A DNA stretch of 28,311 nt from JAVBNW01 sp031551255 (GTDB lineage: Bacteria; Bacillota; Clostridia; Christensenellales; UBA1750), in NCBI GenBank assembly GCA_031551255.1, contig JAVBNW010000023.1:1-28311 (forward strand), given 5' to 3'. The notes under the pieces were generated by a model. That model was not told where the DNA came from, searched no databases, and was given only the letters and a program-made list of their open reading frames with translations. Both the position numbers and the translations under genes were made by a program. This document shows, piece after piece, positions 14,582 to 22,436 of the stretch; the first letter of the stretch is position 1; each line of letters opens with the position of its first letter.

Positions 14582-16120
14582 ATGGATGACGCAGCGAGCT
14601 TGCTATACCGTGGTCAAAGTCTCTATACCCTATATGATGATGAAGTCCTAAGCGATCTTAACATCGGGCAAATCTTGAATACCGTGCTTGAGGGACTGGA
14701 GGCATACGACCTTGACGAGCTCTATCGCAGGCGTCCCGTTCAACCTTCCGATATCGCTTTTCGGCAGGCAATCGCCCGCGAGCTTGAGGAACCGGGTATG
14801 CATGGCGATATTGAGGATTTTTTGCGGGAATTCGCCAAGGCAAAGCGTTTTTTCCAGACATCGCAAGATAACGCCGCCGACCCCGAGACATCGGGCAAAT
14901 GGCGCCTGGATGCCGCGCTCGCCTACTGCGAGGCGGTAGATGTGCTGGAAAAACGCCTGGCCGAAAGGCCGCCCGCGTCCGAGGGACTCGCGCGCTTCTC
15001 GCGGTGGCTCGGCGCATACGCGCGATCGGAAACCTATGAGGAACTTCGCAAGGAAGCAAAAGACCTGGGGAAAGGTTTTGCAAGCTTTCGATATGCCCTG
15101 GCGCTGGATATCGGTCACAATGAGATCCACGTCGCAGAGGATGGCGGAGCCGACGACTTTTTCGCGGATCTGTTTCTAGCCTTCGATCGGTTTGAACTTG
15201 GCGCGCTGAACAAAGAAATCGCCGTCTTTGCCGATATCCGCATGAATTCGCTGGAGAAACGACTGCTGGAAGCCCTTCGACCGCGCATGAAGGATTTGCT
15301 TGCCCGGTTATGCGAATTTTGCGCGCGATATCCCGCTTTCATCCACGAGGCGTTTTTTACGTTTGAGCGGGAGACGCGCCTGTATCTTTCCTACCTTGCG
15401 TATGCAGATGGCCTTCGAGGAAAAGGTTTCCCATTTGCCTTTCCGCAGCTTCATCAAGCCGACACGCTGATCTTGAGCGGCTACGACGCCTCGCTGGCGC
15501 TGGTTAGGGGCAGCTGCGAAGACATGGTTTTTAACGATTTTTTCGCCGCCGCCCACGAGAGAGCCTTCTTGCTTACGGGGCCGAACCAGGGAGGGAAGAC
15601 CACATTTTCGCGTATGTTGGGGCAAATCCACTTTTTTGCGGCGCTCGGGCTGCCCGTGCCGTGCCGATCGGCGCGCGTAGAGGCGTTTTCCGGCCTCGCG
15701 ACGCATTTTGCGGCGGAGGAAGACCCTGCGGGGAATTCCGGCCGCCTGCAGGAAGAGCTTTTAAGGCTTGCGCGCATTCTGTGCGGGGTTCCGCGCGGGA
15801 GCGTCGTAATCCTCAACGAGCTGTTTTCCTCCACCACAACCTTGGATGCGTGCGAGATGGGGCAGCGCGTGATGCGCATGTTTCGGGAAAAGGAGTGCCT
15901 TTGCCTTTACGTAACCCATATTTCGGAACTGGCCCGGCTGAAAGGCGCGGTCGCCCTCGTCGCCGAATCCATCGATGGCGATCCGCCCGCCTTAACGTAT
16001 AAGATTGTCCGCGGGCTGCCGGGCGGGCCTGTTTACGCGCGGCAAATGTTGAACAAATACCGCCTGCGCGGGGCGGACATCGAGGAGAGAATCCATGCTT
16101 CCTTCGCTGCTTTATCGTGA
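14582..16120 (+). CDS. MutS domain-V-type ATPase, first of a tandem pair
   Basis: A 512-residue protein whose C-terminal third is the ATPase domain of MutS proteins. The Walker A is TGPNQGGKT (G333-T340). The Walker-B-like segment is VVILNELFSSTT with N412-E413 where MutS has Asp-Glu. A helical region (about 80-320) resembles the lever/clamp part of MutS. It lacks the MutS mismatch-reading domain I, so it is not a repair MutS and belongs to the poorly characterised MutS-related group. The ATG at 14582 follows AGGGAGG with 9 nt spacing. A MerR-type promoter lies directly upstream. The second MutS-like gene overlaps its end by 26 nt, suggesting coupled translation and a heterodimer. Function unknown. 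Confidence 0.85.
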   Translation: MDDAASLLYRGQSLYTLYDDEVLSDLNIGQILNTVLEGLEAYDLDELYRRRPVQPSDIAFRQAIARELEEPGMHGDIEDFLREFAKAKRFFQTSQDNAADPETSGKWRLDAALAYCEAVDVLEKRLAERPPASEGLARFSRWLGAYARSETYEELRKEAKDLGKGFASFRYALALDIGHNEIHVAEDGGADDFFADLFLAFDRFELGALNKEIAVFADIRMNSLEKRLLEALRPRMKDLLARLCEFCARYPAFIHEAFFTFERETRLYLSYLAYADGLRGKGFPFAFPQLHQADTLILSGYDASLALVRGSCEDMVFNDFFAAAHERAFLLTGPNQGGKTTFSRMLGQIHFFAALGLPVPCRSARVEAFSGLATHFAAEEDPAGNSGRLQEELLRLARILCGVPRGSVVILNELFSSTTTLDACEMGQRVMRMFREKECLCLYVTHISELARLKGAVALVAESIDGDPPALTYKIVRGLPGGPVYARQMLNKYRLRGADIEERIHASFAALS

Positions 16121-17609
16121 GCCCCGCCCAAGGCCTCCAAAGGTCGTGCGCAACGCGAGAGATCTGCGGGCAGACCTTGGGCTCGATGCCGTAATCGGCG
16201 CTATGGCCCGGGGAGATGCCTGCCGCGCGGATGCCGCGCACAAGCTGCTCTTTGAGAGCCCGGCAATCCCGGCAGGCGATATTCACTACCGGCAGAGCGC
16301 GCTTATGGATGCGTTGAGCAATGCGAAAGACGTACTTTCGCTGTATGATGCGCTCGGATCCGGGCTCGACGCATACGACGATGCCTATCGCAAGAGCCAG
16401 CCCGGCTATGCGCGCTTTGCGCCGCTGGTAGAGCGGTTGCGCGCATCCACCGGCATGATGTCGATGCTGCTCGCGCTCGCCAAGGATGTGGGGCAGCGCC
16501 TCAAGCATGCGGCGTCGGCGTTTACGTCCGACGCATTTCGTAGCTACGCGCAGGAGTTTTGCGCCTTTTACGACGAGGCATTCTTGTGCGAAGCGCGCAA
16601 GCGGCGCGATGTTCTGGCCGAGGTTTCGGAGGGGAGCCGCCTAATCCTTGGCGCCGGAATCGGCAACGGCCTAAAGGGCGCCTCGTACGTTTTGCGCGCA
16701 GTGGAGCCGCCTCAAAAAAAACCGCATAAACCTGGAAAAGCTGCGGCTCTCATCCCGCTTGACAAGATTGCCCATCAGCAAAAAGCTATGGAATTGCGCG
16801 ACGCGGCGTTGACAAAAGCGCTGTATTTGTCAAATGCGGTCAACGAACGCGTGGCGGGAGAGCTTAAGGCTCTTCGCTTCGAACTGGGGTTTTATACCGG
16901 CTGCATGCTGCTGAACGAGCGGTGCGCGCAGTTGAACGCCGCACTCTGCTTTCCCACGCCTGACGAGGGGAAAGGCGCGCTTCGCTTTGACGGGCTCGTC
17001 GACGTCGGCATGCTGCTGAGAAACGGAAAAATCCCCGTCGGCAATGCGCTAGACCTCAATGGAAAGCGGCTTGCCGTGATTACGGGGGCCAATCAGGGCG
17101 GTAAATCCACCTTTTTGCGCAGCGTAGGATGCGCGCAGCTGATGATGCAGTGTGGGCTGTTTGTCGCCGCGGGAAGCTTTGCATCGAGCGTATGCCCAGG
17201 TGTGTTCACCCACTTTTGCCGCGCCGAGGATGCGGGTATGGACAGTGGCAAACTCGACGAGGAACTTCGGCGCATGAGCGGCGCCGTATCGGCGCTTCGG
17301 CCGGGGGCGATGCTGCTTATGAACGAATCGTTTGCCTCGACGACGGAGCGCGAGGGCGCCGCCGTCGCGCTGGAGATAACCCGAGCCCTTTGCAGCGCGG
17401 GCATCCGCGTGCTTTTCGTCACGCACTTTTACGATTATGCGCGGCTGATGCAAGAAAGTGAAACCGCCGATGCCGTGCTGTTGCGCGCGCAGAGGCTCGA
17501 TGGCGGCGCGCGGACTTTTCTCATCCAACCGGGCATTTCTCTGCCCACAAGCCACGGGCTGGATCTTTTCGCTTGTATAGTCACCGATTCCCAAAATGAG
17601 AGCATCTAA
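16095..17609 (+). CDS. MutS domain-V-type ATPase, second of a tandem pair
   Basis: A 504-residue paralogue of the gene it overlaps. The Walker A is TGANQGGKST (G331-T339). The B-like segment MLLMNESFASTT has N410-E411, the same Asp-to-Asn change as its partner. The downstream LFVTHFYDYARL resembles the conserved TH motif of MutS ATPases. The N-terminal and helical parts again lack the DNA-mismatch domain. The ATG at 16095 follows GAGGAG within the end of the upstream gene. MutS proteins act as dimers with composite ATP sites, so a heterodimer of the two is likely (inference). An inverted copy of its last codons lies 117 bp beyond, at 17716-17738. Confidence 0.85.
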   Translation: MLPSLLYREPRPRPPKVVRNARDLRADLGLDAVIGAMARGDACRADAAHKLLFESPAIPAGDIHYRQSALMDALSNAKDVLSLYDALGSGLDAYDDAYRKSQPGYARFAPLVERLRASTGMMSMLLALAKDVGQRLKHAASAFTSDAFRSYAQEFCAFYDEAFLCEARKRRDVLAEVSEGSRLILGAGIGNGLKGASYVLRAVEPPQKKPHKPGKAAALIPLDKIAHQQKAMELRDAALTKALYLSNAVNERVAGELKALRFELGFYTGCMLLNERCAQLNAALCFPTPDEGKGALRFDGLVDVGMLLRNGKIPVGNALDLNGKRLAVITGANQGGKSTFLRSVGCAQLMMQCGLFVAAGSFASSVCPGVFTHFCRAEDAGMDSGKLDEELRRMSGAVSALRPGAMLLMNESFASTTEREGAAVALEITRALCSAGIRVLFVTHFYDYARLMQESETADAVLLRAQRLDGGARTFLIQPGISLPTSHGLDLFACIVTDSQNESI

Positions 17610-17738
17610 GCGGCATGTTTCCCGCACTACGGCGGTGGCGTCCTCGACGTGCCCGCCTGGTACGCCTTCATCCTCCGTCTTGTGGCGCGAAAAACATTCT
17701 CGCTCATCTCACTCCCATTTTGGGAATCAGTGACTATA
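17576..17738. repeat. Inverted duplication of the MutS-like gene's 3' end
   Basis: 17576-17598 (TATAGTCACCGATTCCC...) and 17716-17738 are inverted copies matching at 22 of 23 positions, 117 bp apart. The left arm is coding sequence (codons for IVTDSQN); the right arm lies in the intergenic space at the MerR promoter. Homology continues weakly on both sides. The spacer between the arms carries no gene. Confidence 0.75.
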
Positions 17739-17759
17739 TCATCGAAGAAACTGTCGTAT

Positions 17760-17765
17760 TATAAT
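17760..17765 (+). promoter_or_regulatory. Likely -10 box for the MerR gene pair
   Basis: A perfect TATAAT sits 35 nt upstream of the first MerR start. No consensus -35 is visible at 17 bp; TGACTA in the right arm of the inverted repeat is at a longer distance. Activator dependence is possible. Confidence 0.45.
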
Positions 17766-17800
17766 AGAGGAACAACTTTGATGGACGGGAGGCGGCGTTC

Positions 17801-18271
17801 ATGCGGGAGCCGTTGTTGAAGATCAGCGAGATGGCGACGTTTTTTTCCGTATCGGTCAAAGCGCTTAGGCATTATGAGAAGATGGGCATCCTGCGCCCCG
17901 CTCGCGTCGACCCCGTCAATGGCTACCGCTATTACCGCGCGGAACAAATCTATCAGCTCAACGCCCTGTTGGAGCTTCAATCGCTTGGATTTTCCTTGAA
18001 AGAGATCGGCGACGTTCTGAAGGGAAAGCTTACGGCTGGGAACTTCAGCGCCGCGATTGAGAAAAAAATCGCGGCGTGGGAGCGGGCGGCCGTCATGGCG
18101 CAGGGTAAAGCCGCCGCCGCGGACAGGATGCGCCGCCGTGTGGATCGCAGGCCAAAGAGTGAATGCGCGCTGGGCATGAGCCACGAGCAGCGCGCGTTTC
18201 TGCTGGCGAAGCTCGGCTGCGTCGAGACCACCGGTGGAGTCAGCGCACTGGTCGATGCCCTATGGGTTTGA
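17801..18271 (+). CDS. MerR-family transcriptional regulator, first of a tandem pair
   Basis: A 156-residue regulator with an N-terminal MerR winged helix (about 6-75: LKISEMATFFSVSVKALRHY, then GILRPARVDPVNGYRYYRAEQ), followed by a coiled-coil helix and a short C-terminal tail ending VSALVDALWV. It lacks a large ligand-binding domain, so the signal is unclear. GGGAGG lies 8 nt upstream of the ATG. The second MerR gene begins 15 nt downstream. A MerR-type operator lies at the MutS-like promoter (14519), the obvious candidate target. Autoregulation is possible. Confidence 0.9.
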   Translation: MREPLLKISEMATFFSVSVKALRHYEKMGILRPARVDPVNGYRYYRAEQIYQLNALLELQSLGFSLKEIGDVLKGKLTAGNFSAAIEKKIAAWERAAVMAQGKAAAADRMRRRVDRRPKSECALGMSHEQRAFLLAKLGCVETTGGVSALVDALWV

Positions 18272-18286
18272 GGGGAGAGGATTGCG

Positions 18287-18751
18287 ATGGAAGGGCTTTT
18301 GCGCATCGGCGATGTGGCGGCACGGTTCTCCATTTCGGTGGGCGCGCTTAGGCTTTACGATCGAAAGGGGATCATCCGGCCCGCCGCCGTCGATCCGGCT
18401 ACCGGCTACCGCTACTATGAACAAGAACAGGTGGATAAGGTGGCCGTTCTTTTGAAGCTGAGCGCCTTAGGCTTTTCCCTTGGCGAGATCAAGGATATGA
18501 TGGCTGATTGCGATTCCGGTGCATGGGGCGACAGGCTGGACGAAAAGCACCGCCAGTGGCAACTGGCAAGGGCGAAGGCGCTCCTAAAGGCCGAATCCCT
18601 TGCCCGCATCAAGGAAAGAATTGCCCTTTCCGATCAGGCGGACAATATGGCGGCGATGGGGGAGGATGAGCGCGCCCTCTTGTTGGTCAAGCTCGTGTGC
18701 GGAGAGGGCACGCGTACGGATCACCAGTTGAGTGAAGCTCTGTGGCTCTGA
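18287..18751 (+). CDS. MerR-family transcriptional regulator, second of a tandem pair
   Basis: A 154-residue paralogue of the preceding regulator with the same layout: a MerR winged helix (LLRIGDVAARFSISVGALRL, then GYRYYEQEQ), one long helix and a short tail ending DHQLSEALWL, which matches the neighbour's ending. Both end without a GyrI-like effector domain. GGGGAGAGG precedes the ATG. MerR proteins bind DNA as dimers, so the two may form a heterodimer, echoing the paired MutS-like genes upstream. Element copy E begins at the base after its TGA. Confidence 0.9.
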   Translation: MEGLLRIGDVAARFSISVGALRLYDRKGIIRPAAVDPATGYRYYEQEQVDKVAVLLKLSALGFSLGEIKDMMADCDSGAWGDRLDEKHRQWQLARAKALLKAESLARIKERIALSDQADNMAAMGEDERALLLVKLVCGEGTRTDHQLSEALWL

Positions 18752-19023
18752 CCTCGTCGGGGCGCACTGCGCTCCGAAATCCCACCATGTTGCGACATGG
18801 TGGGATTTTTTACGCTACGTGGCCCCTCCTCTTCCCACAAGACGCTGAGGCGGCTTGTGGGAGAAGAAGAACGAGGAACGTGTGCTCATTTCTTACTTCG
18901 TCGTGCTACTTAATCCTCAAAATCGCCTCAGCGGTTTTGAGGGAGAGAAGATTCCACGAAGCGGACAATCCCCCCGCAACATCGCAATGTTGCGGGGGGA
19001 TTGAAGCGCAGTGTGAATCGACG
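18752..19023. repeat. Multi-hairpin palindromic element, copy E, complete four-hairpin form
   Basis: The best-preserved copy. The left terminal module (CCTCGTCGGGGCGCACTGCG) starts right after a TGA. The right, inverted module ends at 19023, touching the TAA (19024-19026) of the convergent gene. Hairpins in order: 18777-18808 (14 bp, loop TGCG, followed by T6, a rightward terminator); 18834-18861 (loop TGAG); 18915-18942 (loop CTCA, i.e. TGAG inverted); 18967-19002 (16 bp, loop CGCA, i.e. TGCG inverted). The linkers are inverted copies of each other (CCCCTCCTCTT and GAGAGAAGATTCCACGAAGC). The whole 272-bp unit is a mirror-image element with no coding potential. Confidence 0.85.
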
Positions 19024-19905
19024 TTAGTAGGCGCCGTCGATGCACAGGCGCAGGTGATGAAGCGCCTGCTTCATATAGCGGCGCGGGTTGTCGGTGAACT
19101 CCACCTCGATGGAGATATTGCCCGCATAGCCGACGTTTTCAAGCGCGCGCAGCAGGGCGGTGTAGTCCACCAGGCCCGCGCCGCAGGGCAGATTGCCGCG
19201 GGTGAGGCCGTCGGAATCCTTGGCGTGCACGTTGAAGATGTTTTTGCCTCCCAGCATGTAGACGGCCGTCTCGATGTCGATGTGCTGGTTCATCAGGTGC
19301 GCCGTATCCAGCTGGATGCCGAAATTTGCGCGGTTTACATCCCCAAGGATGGCGAGCATTGCGTGCGGCGTGGAGCACAGCGAGCCAGGGAAGCACTCCA
19401 GAGCGATGCGCAGGCCGCGCTGGGCGGCGGCATCGCAAGCGGCAGCCATCTGAGAGGCGTAGTTGTCCCAATCGGCCTGCCAATTGTAGCCCGCCGGCAG
19501 GTTGAGAGCCTTTTTTTCCGAAGGCGAGCCCTGCCGGTTGGGCCGCGCGCCTAAAGGCCCGGGGATGATGCAGGAGATCGACTTTGCGCCCAGCAGCTCT
19601 GCGGTATCGGCGCATTTGTTAAAGTAGGTAAGCTGCTTGGCGATAGCGGCCTTATCGGTTTGGTTCCACAAATCCGACTGAAACACCAGGCCGCCGATTT
19701 CCAAGCCTATATCTCGGCAATGAGCGCCGATGCGCCGCGCGGTATCGGGCGTAAAGTATTGGTCCAGTGAACCATAGTCCGACAGGTAGTCCACGATATC
19801 AAAGCCCAGGGCTTTCACTTCGTCGGCTATGACCTCCAGGCTGTTGCCGCAGGGCATATCCTCGGGCGTGGGCGTCCACCCCCACGCGACGCTGCCGATC
19901 TTCAT
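19024..19905 (-). CDS. Xylose-isomerase-like TIM-barrel sugar isomerase/epimerase
   Basis: A 293-residue protein of the AP-endonuclease-2/xylose-isomerase-like barrel superfamily, which binds divalent metal and interconverts sugars, often phosphorylated or keto-inositol types. Likely metal ligands are E170 (IALECFPG), D200 (IQLDTAHL), H227 (NVHAKD) and E267 or E269 (SIEVEF). The ATG at 19905 follows GGGAGG at 7 nt; an earlier ATG is only 1 nt from that site. It is the last gene of the operon, 14 nt after the oxidoreductase, with which this family commonly cooperates in sugar or inositol catabolism. The substrate is not identifiable from sequence alone. Confidence 0.85.
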   Translation of the reverse strand: MKIGSVAWGWTPTPEDMPCGNSLEVIADEVKALGFDIVDYLSDYGSLDQYFTPDTARRIGAHCRDIGLEIGGLVFQSDLWNQTDKAAIAKQLTYFNKCADTAELLGAKSISCIIPGPLGARPNRQGSPSEKKALNLPAGYNWQADWDNYASQMAAACDAAAQRGLRIALECFPGSLCSTPHAMLAILGDVNRANFGIQLDTAHLMNQHIDIETAVYMLGGKNIFNVHAKDSDGLTRGNLPCGAGLVDYTALLRALENVGYAGNISIEVEFTDNPRRYMKQALHHLRLCIDGAY

Positions 19906-19919
19906 GCGCATGCCTCCCG

Positions 19920-21017
19920 TCAAATGTTAGGGATCACGATCTCCACCTCGCGGCCGAGCTGACTGGAGCGATAGATGCCGTCGCAAATGGCCTGATTATA
20001 CAAAATTTCTTCGCCTGGGATGGGCGCGGGGCCGTCTGTGTGCAGCGCATCGACGAAGCCGCGCATCTTCGCGGGCCACATCTCCACCGGAGCGGATCCT
20101 TCGTATGCGTTGAAGGGAATCGTGGGCTGCACGACCGAATCGATGTGCTGGCCGTTCACGTCGGTATAGTACATCACCCTGGAGGGGCGGTTGAGCTCGT
20201 CAAAGCCGTTTTTCACCTTGATGGCGCCCTCAGTGCCCAGCCATAGGGTATCGCCCAGGCTGTCCGCATGCATGGCCCAGCTCTGCTTGAACACATACGT
20301 CACATCGCCTTCCATGCGCACCAGCGCGACGGAAAAATCGTCCACTGCAAACGTTTCGTGGCCCGGCCAATACTTCGGGTTGGTTCCGAAGTAATTCGTG
20401 GCGATGGCCGATACGGTTAAGGGCTTGGGGTAGTGAATCGCGTGCAGGCACTCGTCGATCGAGTAGCAGCCGATGTCGCCCAGGCAGCCGTAGCCGGCCT
20501 TGTCCTTATCCACAAACGTGCCCGCCGGGATGCCGCGCCGCCGGCCGCCGCCGCTTTGCACGTAGTACACCTTGCCCAGCGCGCCCGAGCCGATGATGTC
20601 GTCGACCTTTTTGCGCATGAAGTCGTAGCGCGGCTGAAAGCCGATGGTTAAAAACTTGCCGGATTTTCGCGACGCCCTGAGCATTTCCACGGCCTCGTCA
20701 AGCGTAAAGGACATCGGCTTTTCGCATAGCACGTGAATGCCGCCTTCCAGCAGCGGGATCGCGCATACCGCGTGCTGCGTGTTGTACGAGCATACGCTCG
20801 CGCCGTCCATCTGGACGTTTTTAATGAGATCTTCCACTTTTTCAAAGGCCGGGGCCTTCGTCAGACCGTACTGGTCGAGAAACGCCCGCGCCTTGCCCGG
20901 CACGATGTCGCATGCGCCGACGATTTCCACGTCGTCAAAGCTCATGTAGGGCTTCATATGCGCATGCGCGATGCCCCCGGTTCCGACAAACCCGATCCGC
21001 TGCTTCTTCTTGGCCAC
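19920..21017 (-). CDS. Gfo/Idh/MocA-family NAD(P)-dependent oxidoreductase
   Basis: A 365-residue sugar or inositol dehydrogenase-type enzyme. The N-terminal Rossmann fold has GFVGTGGIAHAH (9-20). The family EKP motif is C98-E99-K100-P101. A C-terminal alpha/beta dimerisation and substrate domain follows. The GTG at 21017 is chosen because AAGGAGG lies 8 nt upstream; the longer frame to 21089 has no such site. It probably acts with the downstream TIM-barrel enzyme. It starts 41 nt after the third RidA gene. The substrate, a polyol or sugar derivative, is inferred from family only. Confidence 0.9.
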   Translation of the reverse strand: MAKKKQRIGFVGTGGIAHAHMKPYMSFDDVEIVGACDIVPGKARAFLDQYGLTKAPAFEKVEDLIKNVQMDGASVCSYNTQHAVCAIPLLEGGIHVLCEKPMSFTLDEAVEMLRASRKSGKFLTIGFQPRYDFMRKKVDDIIGSGALGKVYYVQSGGGRRRGIPAGTFVDKDKAGYGCLGDIGCYSIDECLHAIHYPKPLTVSAIATNYFGTNPKYWPGHETFAVDDFSVALVRMEGDVTYVFKQSWAMHADSLGDTLWLGTEGAIKVKNGFDELNRPSRVMYYTDVNGQHIDSVVQPTIPFNAYEGSAPVEMWPAKMRGFVDALHTDGPAPIPGEEILYNQAICDGIYRSSQLGREVEIVIPNI

Positions 21018-21058
21018 TTCATTTGCCTCCTTTACGATTCGCGGTATATTCGCAATTT

Positions 21059-21526
21059 TTATGCGCGCAGTTTCACGATCGCGTCGCACAGCACCGGCGC
21101 GTTGCCGTTTAGTGTCGAGGCCCCCACCGCGTTACGCGCGTGAACGCCGCGCTCGCCGAGCGCTTCGGTTAGAACATCCGAGAACCCGTCGGCGACCTTG
21201 TCAATATCGCCAAAGCCCTTTGCCGCGCTTACGCACACCATGGATTTGACGACGTAGTCCACGGCGTCCAGGCTGCCCAACGCGTCCTTGATGTGGCGAA
21301 GGATGTTAATCCCCGCAAGTCTGGCGGCCTTGTAGCCGTCCTCCACGGTAAATTCCGCGCCGACGCGGCCGATGTAGAGCAGGTTGCCCTTCTCATCCAC
21401 AGGGCCGATGCCGCCGATCCACAATAAATCATCCACGATTAGGTGCTGTGCAACGCCCTGCTTTTCAAGCTTGATGGGCGGAAAATCCAGGCCGGATTCC
21501 TTCAGGCGTTTCCATTCGGTGGACAT
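21059..21526 (-). CDS. RidA/YjgF-family protein, third copy
   Basis: A 155-residue protein of the longer YjgF-like subgroup. Known RidA proteins are trimeric imine/enamine deaminases that hydrolyse reactive products of PLP enzymes. The signature Arg is R131 in GVHARNAVG, and the C-terminal strand is APVLCDAIVKLRA. The ATG at 21526 follows AAAGGGAG at 9 nt. It lies 29 nt after the fourth SDR and before the Gfo/Idh gene. It is one of three divergent RidA copies in this operon. Confidence 0.9.
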   Translation of the reverse strand: MSTEWKRLKESGLDFPPIKLEKQGVAQHLIVDDLLWIGGIGPVDEKGNLLYIGRVGAEFTVEDGYKAARLAGINILRHIKDALGSLDAVDYVVKSMVCVSAAKGFGDIDKVADGFSDVLTEALGERGVHARNAVGASTLNGNAPVLCDAIVKLRA

Positions 21527-21555
21527 AATTTCGCACTCCCTTTCTTTTAAGAAGG

Positions 21556-22434
21556 CTATACCTCGTCGATCATGGTAAAGCGGTTTCTCATGACCTGGTA
21601 CCAAAGCTCGTCGTGATCCGGCGGCACCCGCCGATCGTAAAACCGATGCGCCTGGTTTACCGTTCCGCCGTCGACATTCACCACCGCGCCCGTGATGCGG
21701 CGCGCCATGTCGGATGCTAAAAACAGCGTTGAGTTCGCAATGTCGTACGCGCTGCCGCCGCCGTAATCCGGCTGGCCAAAGTCGCCGCGGCGCGCCCATT
21801 CCAGAAGCTTTTCGCGGTCGTCGCCTACCTGCGCGAAGATTTCGTCGTTGTTACCGGTGAGAACTCCGCCCGGGTTGATCACGTTGGATCGTATGCCGTA
21901 TGCTGTGTAATCCACCGCCAAAGCGCCCGAAAAGGCGTTGATCGCCGATTTTGACGACGCGTAGGCAGTGTTGGGGGGCATGCCGACCACCGAGTGGATC
22001 GTGGAGATGTGCACGATGGCGCCGCCCGTCTTTTTCATCAGCGGCAAAAAGCCGCGCACGATCCTAATCGCCCCGTGCAGGTTGACCTGCTGTGTGTATT
22101 CAAAGCGCTCGTCGTCCACCTCGCCGGAAAAGTCGCTGCGGTTGATTCCGACGTTGTTTACGATGATATCTATGTGCTCCGTGCGCTTTTTTACTTCGGC
22201 GATAAAGTTTTCGGTGTCGTCTTTTTGCGACATGTCGCAGCGAACGAAAAACGATCCGGGGGCGTCTTTTCGAAATTCATCGGCCGTCCGCTCGCCCTGC
22301 GGGTTCATGCCGTTGATCGCGCACGTCGCTCCGTGGCGGATCAGCACCTTGGCGATGTACTTGCCCATGCCGTGCGCACCCGAGGTTACGACCGCAAACT
22401 TGCCTTCAAGCAACCTATCGTAGTTAAGATTCAT
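21556..22434 (-). CDS. SDR oxidoreductase 4, catalytic residues present
   Basis: A 292-residue short-chain dehydrogenase/reductase. It has the nucleotide loop TSGAHGMG (17-24), NNVG (93-96), and the catalytic Y158-A-S-S-K162. S144-T145 stands at the usual Ser position. It is longer than its neighbours, with a C-terminal extension of about 30 residues (YDRRVPPDHDELWYQVMRNR). The ATG at 22434 follows GGGGGTG, 2 nt after the stop of SDR 3, suggesting coupled expression. It is the clearest active enzyme of the four SDRs and probably oxidises or reduces a hydroxyl/keto group of the pathway substrate. Confidence 0.9.
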   Translation of the reverse strand: MNLNYDRLLEGKFAVVTSGAHGMGKYIAKVLIRHGATCAINGMNPQGERTADEFRKDAPGSFFVRCDMSQKDDTENFIAEVKKRTEHIDIIVNNVGINRSDFSGEVDDERFEYTQQVNLHGAIRIVRGFLPLMKKTGGAIVHISTIHSVVGMPPNTAYASSKSAINAFSGALAVDYTAYGIRSNVINPGGVLTGNNDEIFAQVGDDREKLLEWARRGDFGQPDYGGGSAYDIANSTLFLASDMARRITGAVVNVDGGTVNQAHRFYDRRVPPDHDELWYQVMRNRFTMIDEV

Positions 22435-22436
22435 TT

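Noticed and set aside
14582..17609. True mismatch-repair MutS or MutS2
   Set aside because: Both proteins are about 500 residues, lack the mismatch-recognition domain and any Smr domain, and have Asn in the Walker B motif.
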